Shown piece by piece: positions 29,150 to 36,933 of a stretch of 64,000 nt of DNA. The notes under the pieces are model-generated. The model saw nothing but the letters and a program-made list of their open reading frames with translations. It did not search any database and was not told where the DNA came from. The DNA lies in contig CBDDLH010000016.1 of the NCBI GenBank assembly GCA_965230565.1, positions 744,001 through 808,000 of the forward strand, in the 5' to 3' direction. Each line of letters starts with the position of its first letter. Positions within the stretch are counted from its first letter, which is position 1. This DNA is from BCD1 sp965230565 (GTDB lineage Bacteria > Bacteroidota > Bacteroidia > Chitinophagales > Saprospiraceae). The position numbers and the translations under genes are program-made.

Positions 29150-31246
29150 TTATCTGACAAATGCGTTAGCCATTCCGCCATCCACATTGATGATGTTACC
29201 GGTACTTTTATCGAGTATACCGGTTAAGGCAAATACCGCATCTGCGATATCTTCTGGCCTGATGATCTCGTTCATCAAATTCCTTTTGGCATAAAAAGCC
29301 GGAAGTTCTTCAACAGAAATTCCATAAGCTTTGGCTCTTCCTTCGGCCCATTTGCCTTCCCATATCTTACTGCCGATGATCACACCATCAGGATTAACGG
29401 TATTCACGCGAATTTTTTCCGGCCCGAGCTCAGCGGCCAACAAACGGGTCATATGCTGCTGTGCTGCCTTTGCCGTACCATAACCGACATTATTCGGCCC
29501 TGAAACCAATCCGTTTTTACTGGCAATGTTGATAATATCTCCACCTAACTCCTGTTTTCTAAAAACTTCAACTCCTTTCTGGGCCAATAGAAATTGTCCT
29601 TTAACCAAAACATCCTGCAGCAAATTCCAATCATTAAGAGTCGTATCTCCAAGAGCCTTGGAAATGGCCAGTCCGGCACTGTGCACAATGATATCAATAC
29701 CTCCGAATTCAAGACTTGCTTTTTTAAAGGCGTTCTCAACTGAATTTGCATCGGTAACATCACAAACAGCATAAGTGGACACATCCCTGCCATAAGTCGC
29801 ATTAGCCTCTTCCAGGCGCTCTTCACTAATGTCTGTCAATACCACATTGGCTCCCTCAGCAGCCAGTTTATCGGCAATGGCTTTACCAATTCCTCCACCT
29901 CCACCACTGATGATGGCCACTTTACGGGAAAGTGGCTTTTCTTTTGGTTGGCGTTGGAGTTTGGCCTCTTCAAGCAACCAGTATTCTATATCAAAAGCTT
30001 CCTGTCGTGGCAGGGCTGTATATTCAGAAATAGCTTCGGCTCCACGCATCACATTGATTGCATTAATGTAAAACTCAGAAGCTACCCTGGCAGTCTGTTT
30101 ATTCTTAGCAAAAGTGAACATTCCAACCCCGGGATACAGGATCACCACAGGATTGGGATCACGCATAGCAGGACTGTTAGGATGTTTGCAGGTATCATAA
30201 TATTCCGCATACTCCTTACGGTATTGTTCAAAAGCAGGCTCCAGTTTGGATTTGACTGCTTCCACATCCGACATATTTTCATCGGCAGCTAAATTCAGAA
30301 CCAGAGGCTGTATTTTCGTTCTCAGGAAGTGGTCCGGGCAAGAGGTGCCCAATGGAGCCAACTTGTCCAAATCGTTACTGTTGGTAAATTGCAATACCCT
30401 TTCATCATCCGTAAAATGACCGATCATGGCCTGGTAGCTGGAACAGAGTCCTCTCAGTACAGGTGCTATCAATGCTGCCTGTTCTTTTCGTTGTTCCTCA
30501 GGCAGACTTTCCATCCTCTGACCTCCGAAGACGGGACGATCCTTGCCTTCTTTTTTGGCAATATACTCAGAAGCCTTTTCAATAACCTCAAGGCTGTTGA
30601 TGTAACAATCATAAGCTGTATCTCCCCAGGTGAAAAGACCATGACTCCCCAGGACGATGCCACGAATACCGGGATTGTCGGCAAGACACTTTTCCAATTG
30701 CAATGCCAGATCAAAGCCCGGACGCTGCCAGGGTACCCATCCCATGGTGTCCCCCCAGATCTCTTTGGTTACCCCTTCACTGTCTTTGGCTGCAGCCACT
30801 GCAATAAGCGCATCAGGATGCAAATGGTCAATATGTTTAAACGGAAGTAATCCGTGTAATGGCGTGTCGATAGAAGGTGCAGCACTATCAAGATCAAATA
30901 GACAGTGTAGCTGTAGTCCTACTATTTCATCTTCGAACTCAATTCCCCTGTAACAATTCTTCAGATCATGCAGTTTATTGACGTATAATCCGGCAATTCC
31001 TTTCCTGGTCAGTGTACCGATGTCACCACCGGAACCTTTGACCCACATCACTTCCACTTCCTCTCCGGTCAGCGGATCTTTTTCAAGTGTTTTACAAGAG
31101 GTATTTCCTCCTCCATAATTGGTGATACGTAGATCAGCACCAAGAATATTTGAGCGGTATAGAAATAGAGCTACCTCATCACCTGCAAGCTCGGCAGCTT
31201 TGGATTCATCCCACAAGTAATCGACGTATTGAAATTGTTTAACCAT
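29150..31246 (-). CDS. rhaEW: Bifunctional rhamnulose-1-phosphate aldolase / L-lactaldehyde dehydrogenase
   Basis: A 698-residue fusion. The N-terminal part (about 20-430) is a class II aldolase that splits L-rhamnulose-1-phosphate into DHAP and L-lactaldehyde. The C-terminal part (about 440-698) is a short-chain dehydrogenase that oxidises lactaldehyde to L-lactate. Aldolase motifs: NYGGGNTSCK near the N-terminus, FKHIDHLHPDALIA and VLGSHGLFTWG. SDR motifs: ISGGGGGIGKAIADKL, VHSAGLAISK, NIASKNG and YGTAKAA (Tyr/Lys of the active site), ending in INVDGGMANAF. This RhaEW type is known from rhamnose regulons of Bacteroidetes and other phyla. It is the first gene of the - strand operon and divergent from the AraC-type regulator. 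Confidence 0.93.
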   Translation of the reverse strand: MVKQFQYVDYLWDESKAAELAGDEVALFLYRSNILGADLRITNYGGGNTSCKTLEKDPLTGEEVEVMWVKGSGGDIGTLTRKGIAGLYVNKLHDLKNCYRGIEFEDEIVGLQLHCLFDLDSAAPSIDTPLHGLLPFKHIDHLHPDALIAVAAAKDSEGVTKEIWGDTMGWVPWQRPGFDLALQLEKCLADNPGIRGIVLGSHGLFTWGDTAYDCYINSLEVIEKASEYIAKKEGKDRPVFGGQRMESLPEEQRKEQAALIAPVLRGLCSSYQAMIGHFTDDERVLQFTNSNDLDKLAPLGTSCPDHFLRTKIQPLVLNLAADENMSDVEAVKSKLEPAFEQYRKEYAEYYDTCKHPNSPAMRDPNPVVILYPGVGMFTFAKNKQTARVASEFYINAINVMRGAEAISEYTALPRQEAFDIEYWLLEEAKLQRQPKEKPLSRKVAIISGGGGGIGKAIADKLAAEGANVVLTDISEERLEEANATYGRDVSTYAVCDVTDANSVENAFKKASLEFGGIDIIVHSAGLAISKALGDTTLNDWNLLQDVLVKGQFLLAQKGVEVFRKQELGGDIINIASKNGLVSGPNNVGYGTAKAAQQHMTRLLAAELGPEKIRVNTVNPDGVIIGSKIWEGKWAEGRAKAYGISVEELPAFYAKRNLMNEIIRPEDIADAVFALTGILDKSTGNIINVDGGMANAFVR

Positions 31247-31253
31247 TGTTCTG

Positions 31254-31353
31254 TTTGTATTTTTTGAAAACTTTAGTAAATTTATTTTGCCAAGTTACAA
31301 CCTTAAATAATGGACTTATTTATACAAACTGGGCTTTTATTTGTACTTTTTGA
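31254..31353. promoter_or_regulatory. Divergent rhaEW/regulator control region with TTTGTA repeats
   Basis: The 163 bp between rhaEW and the regulator start (31247-31409) are AT-rich and must hold both promoters. The 14-mers TTTGTATTTTTTGA (31254-31267) and TTTGTACTTTTTGA (31340-31353) match at 13 of 14 positions in the same orientation. An inverted TACAAA (31323-31328) lies between. AraC-family proteins often bind such direct repeats, so these are candidate operator half-sites. I found no clear Bacteroidetes TAnnTTTG promoter box. Confidence 0.35.
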
Positions 31354-31409
31354 TATTTCTATTGCAGGATCAAGCGAGGAAGTATTTTTTTACCAATAAA
31401 CGGAAAAAC

Positions 31410-32285
31410 ATGCAGGATTTTTTCAACTACCTCAACCCTGGTGAGGAAGATAAACAATGGGGACTTTATCTCAATGTAGCAGGACGTGCCACCATAAAAC
31501 CCAACACGGTATACCCTTCCCGAGAACACCCGACAGGATATTTTTTCACTTGGGAAAAAGGCAGGATTCTGGCTGAATATCAATTGGTCTATATTACAGA
31601 AGGAAGTGGTGTTCTGAAAAATGAACACGGCATTTTTGAGATTTCAGAAGGTACGATTATTTTAATACGCCCTGATGAACAGCATTCATACCGACCAAAT
31701 GTAAAAACAGGTTGGGTGGAGAACTATATCGGTTTTGATGGTAGTCTGGTGGATCACTTTTACCAACAAGCCTTATTTTTAAAAACACAACCATTTTTCC
31801 AGTGTGGCGCCAGAGAGTCTTTTTTAAAAATATATTACGAAATATTTAAACTGGTCCAAAAAGAGAAGCCTGGTTTTCAGCAAATAGCTTCCGGCTTGAT
31901 ACTGGAATTAATCGGGAAAATGGTGGCCCATCAAAAACAGGGTGACTTTTCCGGGAAAGCTATTGAAAAGATCATTCAGAAAACCCGCTTCCAAATACGT
32001 GAAGGGGTTGAAAACAATATCGACCTCAAACAATTAGCCCGCCAACACCATATCAGTTATGCCAATTTCAGAAAAATGTTTAAAAAATATACCGGTATTC
32101 CCCCGAGACAATATCACCTGGAACTCAAACTCATCCGGGCGAAGGAATTGATCCTGACCAGCGAAAAAAGTATCAAAGAAATCAGCCAGGAACTCAATTT
32201 TGAGTCGATTCACTATTTTAGCCGGTATTTTAAAAAGAAGATTGGGTTTAGCCCGTCAGAGTTAAGAAAGGCAAGTTTTAAATAA
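31410..32285 (+). CDS. rhaR: AraC-family transcriptional regulator of the rhamnose genes
   Basis: A 292-residue regulator. The ATG at 31410 (MQDFFNYLNPGEEDK) is preferred to one 69 bp upstream, which would give a 23-residue leader that does not fit the family. The N-terminal cupin-like sensor (about 20-165) includes LVYITEGSGVLKNEHGIFEISEGTIILIRPDEQHSY. The C-terminal double helix-turn-helix (about 190-290) has LARQHHISYANFRKMFKKYTGIPPRQYHLELKL and the end motif IKEISQELNFESIHYFSRYFKKKIGFSPSELR. Divergent from rhaEW, so it likely senses rhamnose or rhamnulose and activates the catabolic operon, as RhaR does in Bacteroides. The identification of its ligand is inference from position. Confidence 0.85.
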   Translation: MQDFFNYLNPGEEDKQWGLYLNVAGRATIKPNTVYPSREHPTGYFFTWEKGRILAEYQLVYITEGSGVLKNEHGIFEISEGTIILIRPDEQHSYRPNVKTGWVENYIGFDGSLVDHFYQQALFLKTQPFFQCGARESFLKIYYEIFKLVQKEKPGFQQIASGLILELIGKMVAHQKQGDFSGKAIEKIIQKTRFQIREGVENNIDLKQLARQHHISYANFRKMFKKYTGIPPRQYHLELKLIRAKELILTSEKSIKEISQELNFESIHYFSRYFKKKIGFSPSELRKASFK

Positions 32286-32350
32286 ACTTTGCCTACTATA
32301 AGATTTGAGGCTAAAGGCATTCGGCAATTTTCAAAATAATATTAAAGATC

Positions 32351-33286
32351 ATGCGGTATTTGGTTTTTGCTTTTTTCGGACTACTTTTTCTCTCCTCATG
32401 TAAAAATAAACACCCGGAGGTTTATATGTTTTCCTATTTTACCAATAAGGGAAAAGATGGGCTGCACCTTGCATACAGTGAAGATGGACTTTCCTGGGAA
32501 GCGGTCCATGACAGTAGCTTCCTAAAGCCCGAATTGGGAAAAGAACGACTAATGCGGGATCCTTGTATCATTCTGGGGAAAGATAATTTATTTCACATGG
32601 TCTGGACGGTAGGTTGGAACGAAAAAGGCATAGGTTATGCCAACTCACCTGATCTTATCAATTGGTCAAAACAACAGTATTTACCGGTTATGGAACATGA
32701 ACCCAATGCCAGGAACTGTTGGGCTCCTGAAATTACACTGGATGAACAAACAGGTTTCTACTATATTTATTGGGCCACAACCATCACGGGAGAATTTCCC
32801 GAAACCGACAGTACGGCTGAAAACAATTACAACCACCGGCTTTATTTCCGTACCACACCCGATTTTAAACATTTTTCAGAAACTGAGTTATTCTATGATG
32901 CCGGATTCAATGTCATTGACGGTACAATTATGCAAAGGGAAGGGCTTTATGTGATGTTTCTCAAAGATGAAACGTTACGACCTGTTCCTCAAAAAAACCT
33001 GCGTGTCGTAACCAGTGATAAAATCACAGGCCAATTTTCAATACCCTCCCCTCCCATTACCGGAAACTATTGGGCAGAGGGTCCAACTGCTCTTTATGAG
33101 GGTGGAAAGTGGATCGTATATTTTGATAAATACAGGGATCATCAAATGGGCGCGGTCCAATCGACTGATCTGAAAAACTGGAAGGATATTTCAGATAATA
33201 TTTCGTTTCCTGAGGGAACCAGACACGGAACCGTTTTTAAAGTCCCCGGAAATGTTTTTAATAAAATAAAAAACCGAACTAAATGA
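32351..33286 (+). CDS. GH43-like lipoprotein glycosidase
   Basis: A 311-residue lipoprotein (MRYLVFAFFGLLFLSSC lipobox) with a five-bladed propeller resembling family GH43. Candidate catalytic aspartate regions are RLMRDPCIILGKDN, the middle CWAPEITLDEQTGFYYIYWATT, and GNYWAEGPTALYEGGKWIVYFDK, which should carry the acid/base Glu (AEGP). GH43 enzymes remove arabinose, xylose or galactose from side chains; in an RG-I locus arabinan or galactan trimming is likely. It starts 65 bp after the AraC-type gene in the same direction and may be co-transcribed with it. Its stop codon lies inside a strong hairpin. Subfamily cannot be settled by eye. Confidence 0.8.
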   Translation: MRYLVFAFFGLLFLSSCKNKHPEVYMFSYFTNKGKDGLHLAYSEDGLSWEAVHDSSFLKPELGKERLMRDPCIILGKDNLFHMVWTVGWNEKGIGYANSPDLINWSKQQYLPVMEHEPNARNCWAPEITLDEQTGFYYIYWATTITGEFPETDSTAENNYNHRLYFRTTPDFKHFSETELFYDAGFNVIDGTIMQREGLYVMFLKDETLRPVPQKNLRVVTSDKITGQFSIPSPPITGNYWAEGPTALYEGGKWIVYFDKYRDHQMGAVQSTDLKNWKDISDNISFPEGTRHGTVFKVPGNVFNKIKNRTK

Positions 33287-33320
33287 GGTTCCGGTACAAG
33301 GAACTCCATTTAGTTCGGTT
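33272..33320 (+). terminator. 21-bp hairpin spanning the GH43-like gene stop codon
   Basis: Arms 33272-33292 and 33300-33320 pair at 19 of 21 positions around a 7-nt loop; the core is AACCGAACTAAATG with its complement CATTTAGTTCGGTT. The TGA stop (33284-33286) lies in the left arm. The following sequence is AT-rich but lacks a T-run, so it may be a terminator or a 3' stabilising stem. Confidence 0.6.
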
Positions 33321-33327
33321 CATATAA

Positions 33328-33460
33328 TTAACCCAAGTTGCGATAAATCGCAATTTGGCAAAAAACAAGCTTCAAAAGGATATGGGCTATAACCCCCAGT
33401 TTTTGTTGGTTGTTAATTGATTTTTGAGTTTTGCTTAAGGTGCATCGCAACTTGAGTTAA
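33328..33460. repeat. MITE/REP-like palindromic element, copy A (133 bp)
   Basis: The ends are TTAACCCAAGTTGCGAT (33328-33344) and the inverted ATCGCAACTTGAGTTAA (33444-33460), matching at 16 of 17 positions. Each end also folds on itself: AAGTTGCGAT-AA-ATCGCAATTT on the left, and CTTAAGGTGC paired with GCAACTTGAG on the right. A-rich GCAAAAAAC-type sequence lies just inside both ends. The element fills the gap between the GH43-like gene and the TIR-SDR gene. It has no coding capacity and no clear target duplication. A related copy in opposite orientation lies at 35528-35675. Confidence 0.7.
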
Positions 33461-33524
33461 TTATTCCTCTTTGAATTATTTTTTTAATGAGTAAAACCTT
33501 TATTCTCTGTCAGTTACCTGTAAA

Positions 33525-35363
33525 TCACTTCCTTCCTGATCGGTCTACAACCAAGGCACTTGCTTGTTGTGTTCCCTGGATCACGACATCAAGGATATTT
33601 ACATGATTTGGACGGGTAGCCATAAAATAAATGGTTTCGGCAATATCTGTTGAATTTACCGGGGTAAAGTCTTCATAGATCTTTGCCTTCTTTTTATCTC
33701 CGTCGAAGCGCACCAGGGCAAACTCGGTTTCTTCAACATGTGCGGGAGCGATTTGGCTTACCCTCACATTATGTTCATGCAGATCCATCCGCATAGCCTT
33801 CGTGAGGCCATCAACCGCATATTTGGTGGCACAGTACACATTTCCTTTCGGATACGGCTCTTTTCCTGCGATAGAGCCAATGTTAATGATATGTCCCTTT
33901 TTATTGGCCACCATATGTGGCGATATGAGCCTGGTTAAATACAAAAGGCCCTTTATATTGGTATCGATCATCTCTTCCCAATGGTCAAAATCTCCCTCAT
34001 GAATCGCATCAAATCCTTTAGCTTTTCCCGCATTGTTTACAAGAATATCGATTTTCTTGACATCTTCTCCCAAACCCTCAATGGCTTTTTCAACTGCCTT
34101 TCGTTTCCGAACATCAAAAACCAAGCCTTTAACGGAAGTATTATACGTTTCTGAGAACTCCTTGGCAATTTGTTTTACCCGATCTCTCCTTCTACCGGTG
34201 AAAATGACATCAAAACCATTTTCGGCAAAAATCCTTGCCGTCGCATTACCAATACCAGAGGTTCCTCCCGTAATAAAAACCGTTTTGCCTTTGCCTGGAC
34301 GATCCTCAGCAGCTTTTTGGGCTGCAGCTTCTTTTTCCTTTAATAAGTCTGTCAGCCGGTTGATATTATCCCGTAAAGCATCCAGAGCTGTTTGGGTTGC
34401 TGAATCAGGTTCAACAGTTTCTTCCTTTTCTTCATGTAATGTTACCATAGGTGCTTCCACTGGTTTCTCAACTTCCTGTACTACCTTTTCAACCACAGGC
34501 TCCTCAACTGGAGGTTCGGGAATTTCCATCTCAGGAACTTCCTCAACAATCTCTTCGGATATTTCAACCACTGGTTCTTTCTCTTCAATTATTTCTTCCT
34601 CTATCTGATCAACCTCCGGCTCTGCAACCTGCTCTGGTTCATCTGGTAACTCCTCTTCTGCTGCCATTTCCTCTTCTTGTTCGGGCAACAAGGAAATACC
34701 GGGAATAGACTTGAGATCTTCTTCCAGGACGGCAGTTTCATTTTCAGCAGTAGCTACCGGTTCAGGTACAGGATCAGCGACTTTTCTGGTTTTTTTAAAT
34801 TGCTCCCAGGCAGGGGTGTCGTCCAAAAATTCAAAAAATATTTCGTAATCCTCGGCCTTAAATTCGTTGATATTACAATAAGTAGAGGCTCTCAACTGCC
34901 GCAGGAATTCTCCTACCTCCGTTGATATCTCCCTTATTCTTTTGAGGTGTGCATTGAAACTATCTTCATCTGCCAGTTGAAGTTCGCGTTTTTGTTTTCT
35001 CAGATCCAGGTAATGCTCCTGCCAGTAGTTGATGTATTTAATGATGCCGCCAACTCTTTCAATGTCAGGAACCGTAGACATATCTCCTTCCTCACCCGGG
35101 AGTAATATCGGGTAGATCTGGTCTTCTTTCTTTTGAAAAAACTGGAGCATACCAGTCATACTGGTTGCTGACTTCAGGAACCTGTCGCTCACAAAAAGCA
35201 AAATCGGCCATTGATAGTCCGCTAAGGCTTCATAAAGTAAATATTCTGGTTTGGATTTGCTGAAATCGAAGTGTACAAAAGAGAATCCGCTAGGATTTAA
35301 ATCGGTTTCGAGTTTTTTAATGAGTTGGCTGTCCTCCTCATTATAAGCTAAAGCTATTTTCAT
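33525..35363 (-). CDS. TIR-like / acidic linker / short-chain dehydrogenase fusion protein
   Basis: A 612-residue cytoplasmic fusion. Residues 1-115 look like a TIR domain (KIALAYNEEDSQLIKKLETDL ... WPILLFVSDRFLKSA ... QIYPILLPGEE), followed by a helical region common in Bacteroidetes TIR proteins (KRIREISTEVGEFLRQLR, 141-158). Residues 200-320 are a Glu/Pro/Val-rich low-complexity linker, and 322-352 a probable coiled coil. Residues 359-600 are a complete classical SDR: TGGTSGIG 365-372, NNAG 443-446, Ser 497, Tyr 510 and Lys 514. The SDR is close to the YdfG-type 3-hydroxy-acid dehydrogenases. The TIR part shows no clear catalytic Glu in a WCxxE-like motif. It stands alone between two inverted palindromic repeats. 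An NAD(P)-linked sensing or defence role is inference; a plain dehydrogenase with a protein-interaction domain is the alternative. Confidence 0.85.
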   Translation of the reverse strand: MKIALAYNEEDSQLIKKLETDLNPSGFSFVHFDFSKSKPEYLLYEALADYQWPILLFVSDRFLKSATSMTGMLQFFQKKEDQIYPILLPGEEGDMSTVPDIERVGGIIKYINYWQEHYLDLRKQKRELQLADEDSFNAHLKRIREISTEVGEFLRQLRASTYCNINEFKAEDYEIFFEFLDDTPAWEQFKKTRKVADPVPEPVATAENETAVLEEDLKSIPGISLLPEQEEEMAAEEELPDEPEQVAEPEVDQIEEEIIEEKEPVVEISEEIVEEVPEMEIPEPPVEEPVVEKVVQEVEKPVEAPMVTLHEEKEETVEPDSATQTALDALRDNINRLTDLLKEKEAAAQKAAEDRPGKGKTVFITGGTSGIGNATARIFAENGFDVIFTGRRRDRVKQIAKEFSETYNTSVKGLVFDVRKRKAVEKAIEGLGEDVKKIDILVNNAGKAKGFDAIHEGDFDHWEEMIDTNIKGLLYLTRLISPHMVANKKGHIINIGSIAGKEPYPKGNVYCATKYAVDGLTKAMRMDLHEHNVRVSQIAPAHVEETEFALVRFDGDKKKAKIYEDFTPVNSTDIAETIYFMATRPNHVNILDVVIQGTQQASALVVDRSGRK

Positions 35364-35955
35364 AATAAATCGGTGGTGCTGTCTTTATTTTAATTAATAA
35401 TTTGGGTTTCAAATTCCATAACGGAACAACGAACCCGCCAGCAAAAGCTGGGGGTGAATAAAGATTCCGTAATTTTTTGGTGGATAAAACAAGTGAAAGC
35501 GAAGCACTGAATCATCCCATGAACAAAATAACTCAAGTTGCGATGCGACTTGAGCAAAAAACAAAATCCAATTTTCAATTCACAATAATGCCCCTTTTTA
35601 ATATAGTTTTTTATTGTAGGTTGAAAAATGGGTCTTGAAAATTGCTAAGAGGCGATTAATCGCAACTTAGATTAAATAACTGGGTTGTATTAGTTTTTTT
35701 ACGATATAAAAAAACAATGGTTTCAAATTGGCTTTCAATAATTGGAGGTGCAGATAGATTTTCTATGTAACCAACAGAAATAAAGCCAGGATTATTTCAA
35801 ATCAGGCCTATTTTTTTACTGAAATTCATAAATTAATCATCGAACGGGATTTTCCTTTCGAAAAGACTCCTTGAAAATAAAAAACAATATTCCAAAAGAG
35901 GTTTTCTTTCCAGTCAGACTGAAGTCCAGGCTACGTTTCAGAAAGCTTGCCAAAG
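35364..35955. other. 592-bp non-coding gap upstream of the TIR-SDR gene
   Basis: This stretch separates the TIR-SDR start from the severed SHOCT segment. It contains palindromic element copy B (35528-35675). I see no credible gene in the rest: the short frames lack family motifs. The first 160 bp should hold the TIR-SDR promoter (transcribed leftward). The 280 bp after copy B are AT-rich and featureless. Confidence 0.6.
35528..35675. repeat. MITE/REP-like palindromic element, copy B (148 bp)
   Basis: Ends are ATAACTCAAGTTGCGAT (35528-35544) and ATCGCAACTTAGATTAA (35659-35675), inverted with 13 of 17 matches including the full AAGTTGCGAT core. The left end forms the hairpin CTCAAGTTGC-GAT-GCGACTTGAG; the right end holds the perfect palindrome GCGATTAATCGC. 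Left and right ends resemble the right and left ends of copy A respectively, so the two copies lie in opposite orientation on either side of the TIR-SDR gene. Interior sequence is AT-rich and little conserved. Confidence 0.65.
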
Positions 35956-36076
35956 TTAAAGATTCTCCAATAATTTTTGCTTTTGAATAGCAAATTCTTC
36001 CTGGGTCAAAACACCTTGTTCGAGTAAGTCTCCCAGCTTGGCAATTTGAGTGAGCAAATCATCATCCTCCGAAATT
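35956..36076 (-). pseudogene. Severed SHOCT domain of the TM2-TPR protein
   Basis: Directly after the stop of the TM2-TPR gene, another frame on the same strand reads ISEDDDLLTQIAKLGDLL, EQGVLTQEEFAIQKQKLL and ENL, then TAA at 35956. This is a good SHOCT domain (short C-terminal domain that closes many membrane proteins). It has no start codon of its own. Dropping one A from the A6 run at 36089-36094 (- strand) joins it in frame to the TM2-TPR protein as ...EEKNLRYEISEDDD. So it is the lost C-terminus of that gene, separated by a one-base indel. Confidence 0.75.
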
Positions 36077-36805
36077 TCATACCTCAGGTTTTTTCTCTTC
36101 CGGAGCCTTTTCTTCGGGTTTGGTATCTAACAGACTTTCCTGTGGAGTTGGCAAAGCCTTGACCACTTTAAATCCATTTTGAACAAATTGATCAAACTCA
36201 GGATGAGTTCGAAGGTAAGCCAGAGCCGTATGAGATTGTATTTTATTTGTTGCATCAAAACCATTTTCAACGGCCTTTTGCAAATGATCATAAGACAATT
36301 CAGCCTCTTCGATCATAGAATAACAACAAGCCAGATTAAAATGTATAGACGGATCATTAGGAGCCAGCTGTGAAGCTTCCTCAAACAAATCTACGGCTTC
36401 TTCAAATTCATAATCACGGAATAATTCAATGGCTTCTTTTTTAAGCGCCTGCAATTCTGAGGTTTTCTTTCTCGTGTCAACCGGACGTGTATCCGTTTGT
36501 TTTTGATGAGAGAATTTACGTTCAGCAGTGGTTACTCTGGTTCTTACTTTTCTTTTTAGTTTCTTTTTATTATAACGCTCATCAAAGTCTTCCTTGGGCA
36601 TGACGAAAAATAAAATGGCATCGATGAATCCCAAAATGGCAGGAAACATTACAGCAGGAACGTCTTCTTCAATGGTTATCATTAGTGTAATGAAAAAAGC
36701 AAAAGTGTATAAAGCACCTAACCACCGTTGTCCCAGATAATATCTATGAACCCCAAGAATCCCCATGAATAGGGCTAAAATGCCGGCTACATGTTTCTTT
36801 TTCAT
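36077..36805 (-). CDS. TM2-domain and TPR protein, C-terminus frameshifted
   Basis: A 242-residue inner-membrane protein. Residues 1-75 are a TM2 domain with two or three membrane segments (HVAGILALFMGILGVHRYYLGQ is the signature region; MFPAILGFIDAILFFVMP follows). A basic linker (KKKLKRKVRTRV) leads to TPR-like helices at about 118-205 (EAIELFRDYEFEEAVDLFEE, DPSIHFNLACCYSMI). The frame ends in a charged tail (DTKPEEKAPEEKKPEV) whose stop is created by a frameshift in an A6 run; the intended protein would continue about 42 residues through a SHOCT domain. Function of such TM2-TPR-SHOCT proteins is unknown; a scaffold for membrane complexes is plausible. Single gene, 128 bp after the dynamin-like gene. 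Confidence 0.85.
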   Translation of the reverse strand: MKKKHVAGILALFMGILGVHRYYLGQRWLGALYTFAFFITLMITIEEDVPAVMFPAILGFIDAILFFVMPKEDFDERYNKKKLKRKVRTRVTTAERKFSHQKQTDTRPVDTRKKTSELQALKKEAIELFRDYEFEEAVDLFEEASQLAPNDPSIHFNLACCYSMIEEAELSYDHLQKAVENGFDATNKIQSHTALAYLRTHPEFDQFVQNGFKVVKALPTPQESLLDTKPEEKAPEEKKPEV

Positions 36806-36933
36806 AATTTTCCTCGAATCAGGTAATAGTTTAAACTATAAATATAAGGCAATTGTGGAAATTCGTAATTGATTTATTAGATGAAGTAAGGTTTTCAATA
36901 TATGAGCACACTATATAGCTCTGATTTAATAGG

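Noticed and set aside
30329..30850. 173-codon frame on the + strand
   Set aside because: Antisense to the aldolase part of rhaEW; no recognisable domain.
34033..34608. 191-codon open frame on the + strand, Ser/Thr/Pro-rich
   Set aside because: It is the antisense of the Glu/Val/Pro-rich linker of the TIR-SDR gene; low-complexity GAA/GTT codons give an open opposite frame. No family motif or start context.
33286..35955. Toxin-antitoxin or multi-gene defence island around the TIR-SDR gene
   Set aside because: Only one gene lies between the repeats. I found no second small gene, nuclease, helicase or membrane effector next to it.
35956..36094. Programmed ribosomal frameshift joining TM2-TPR to SHOCT
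   Set aside because: The joining needs one base skipped; there is no classic -1 slippery heptamer or downstream pseudoknot that I can see. An indel or assembly error is simpler, though slippage is not excluded.
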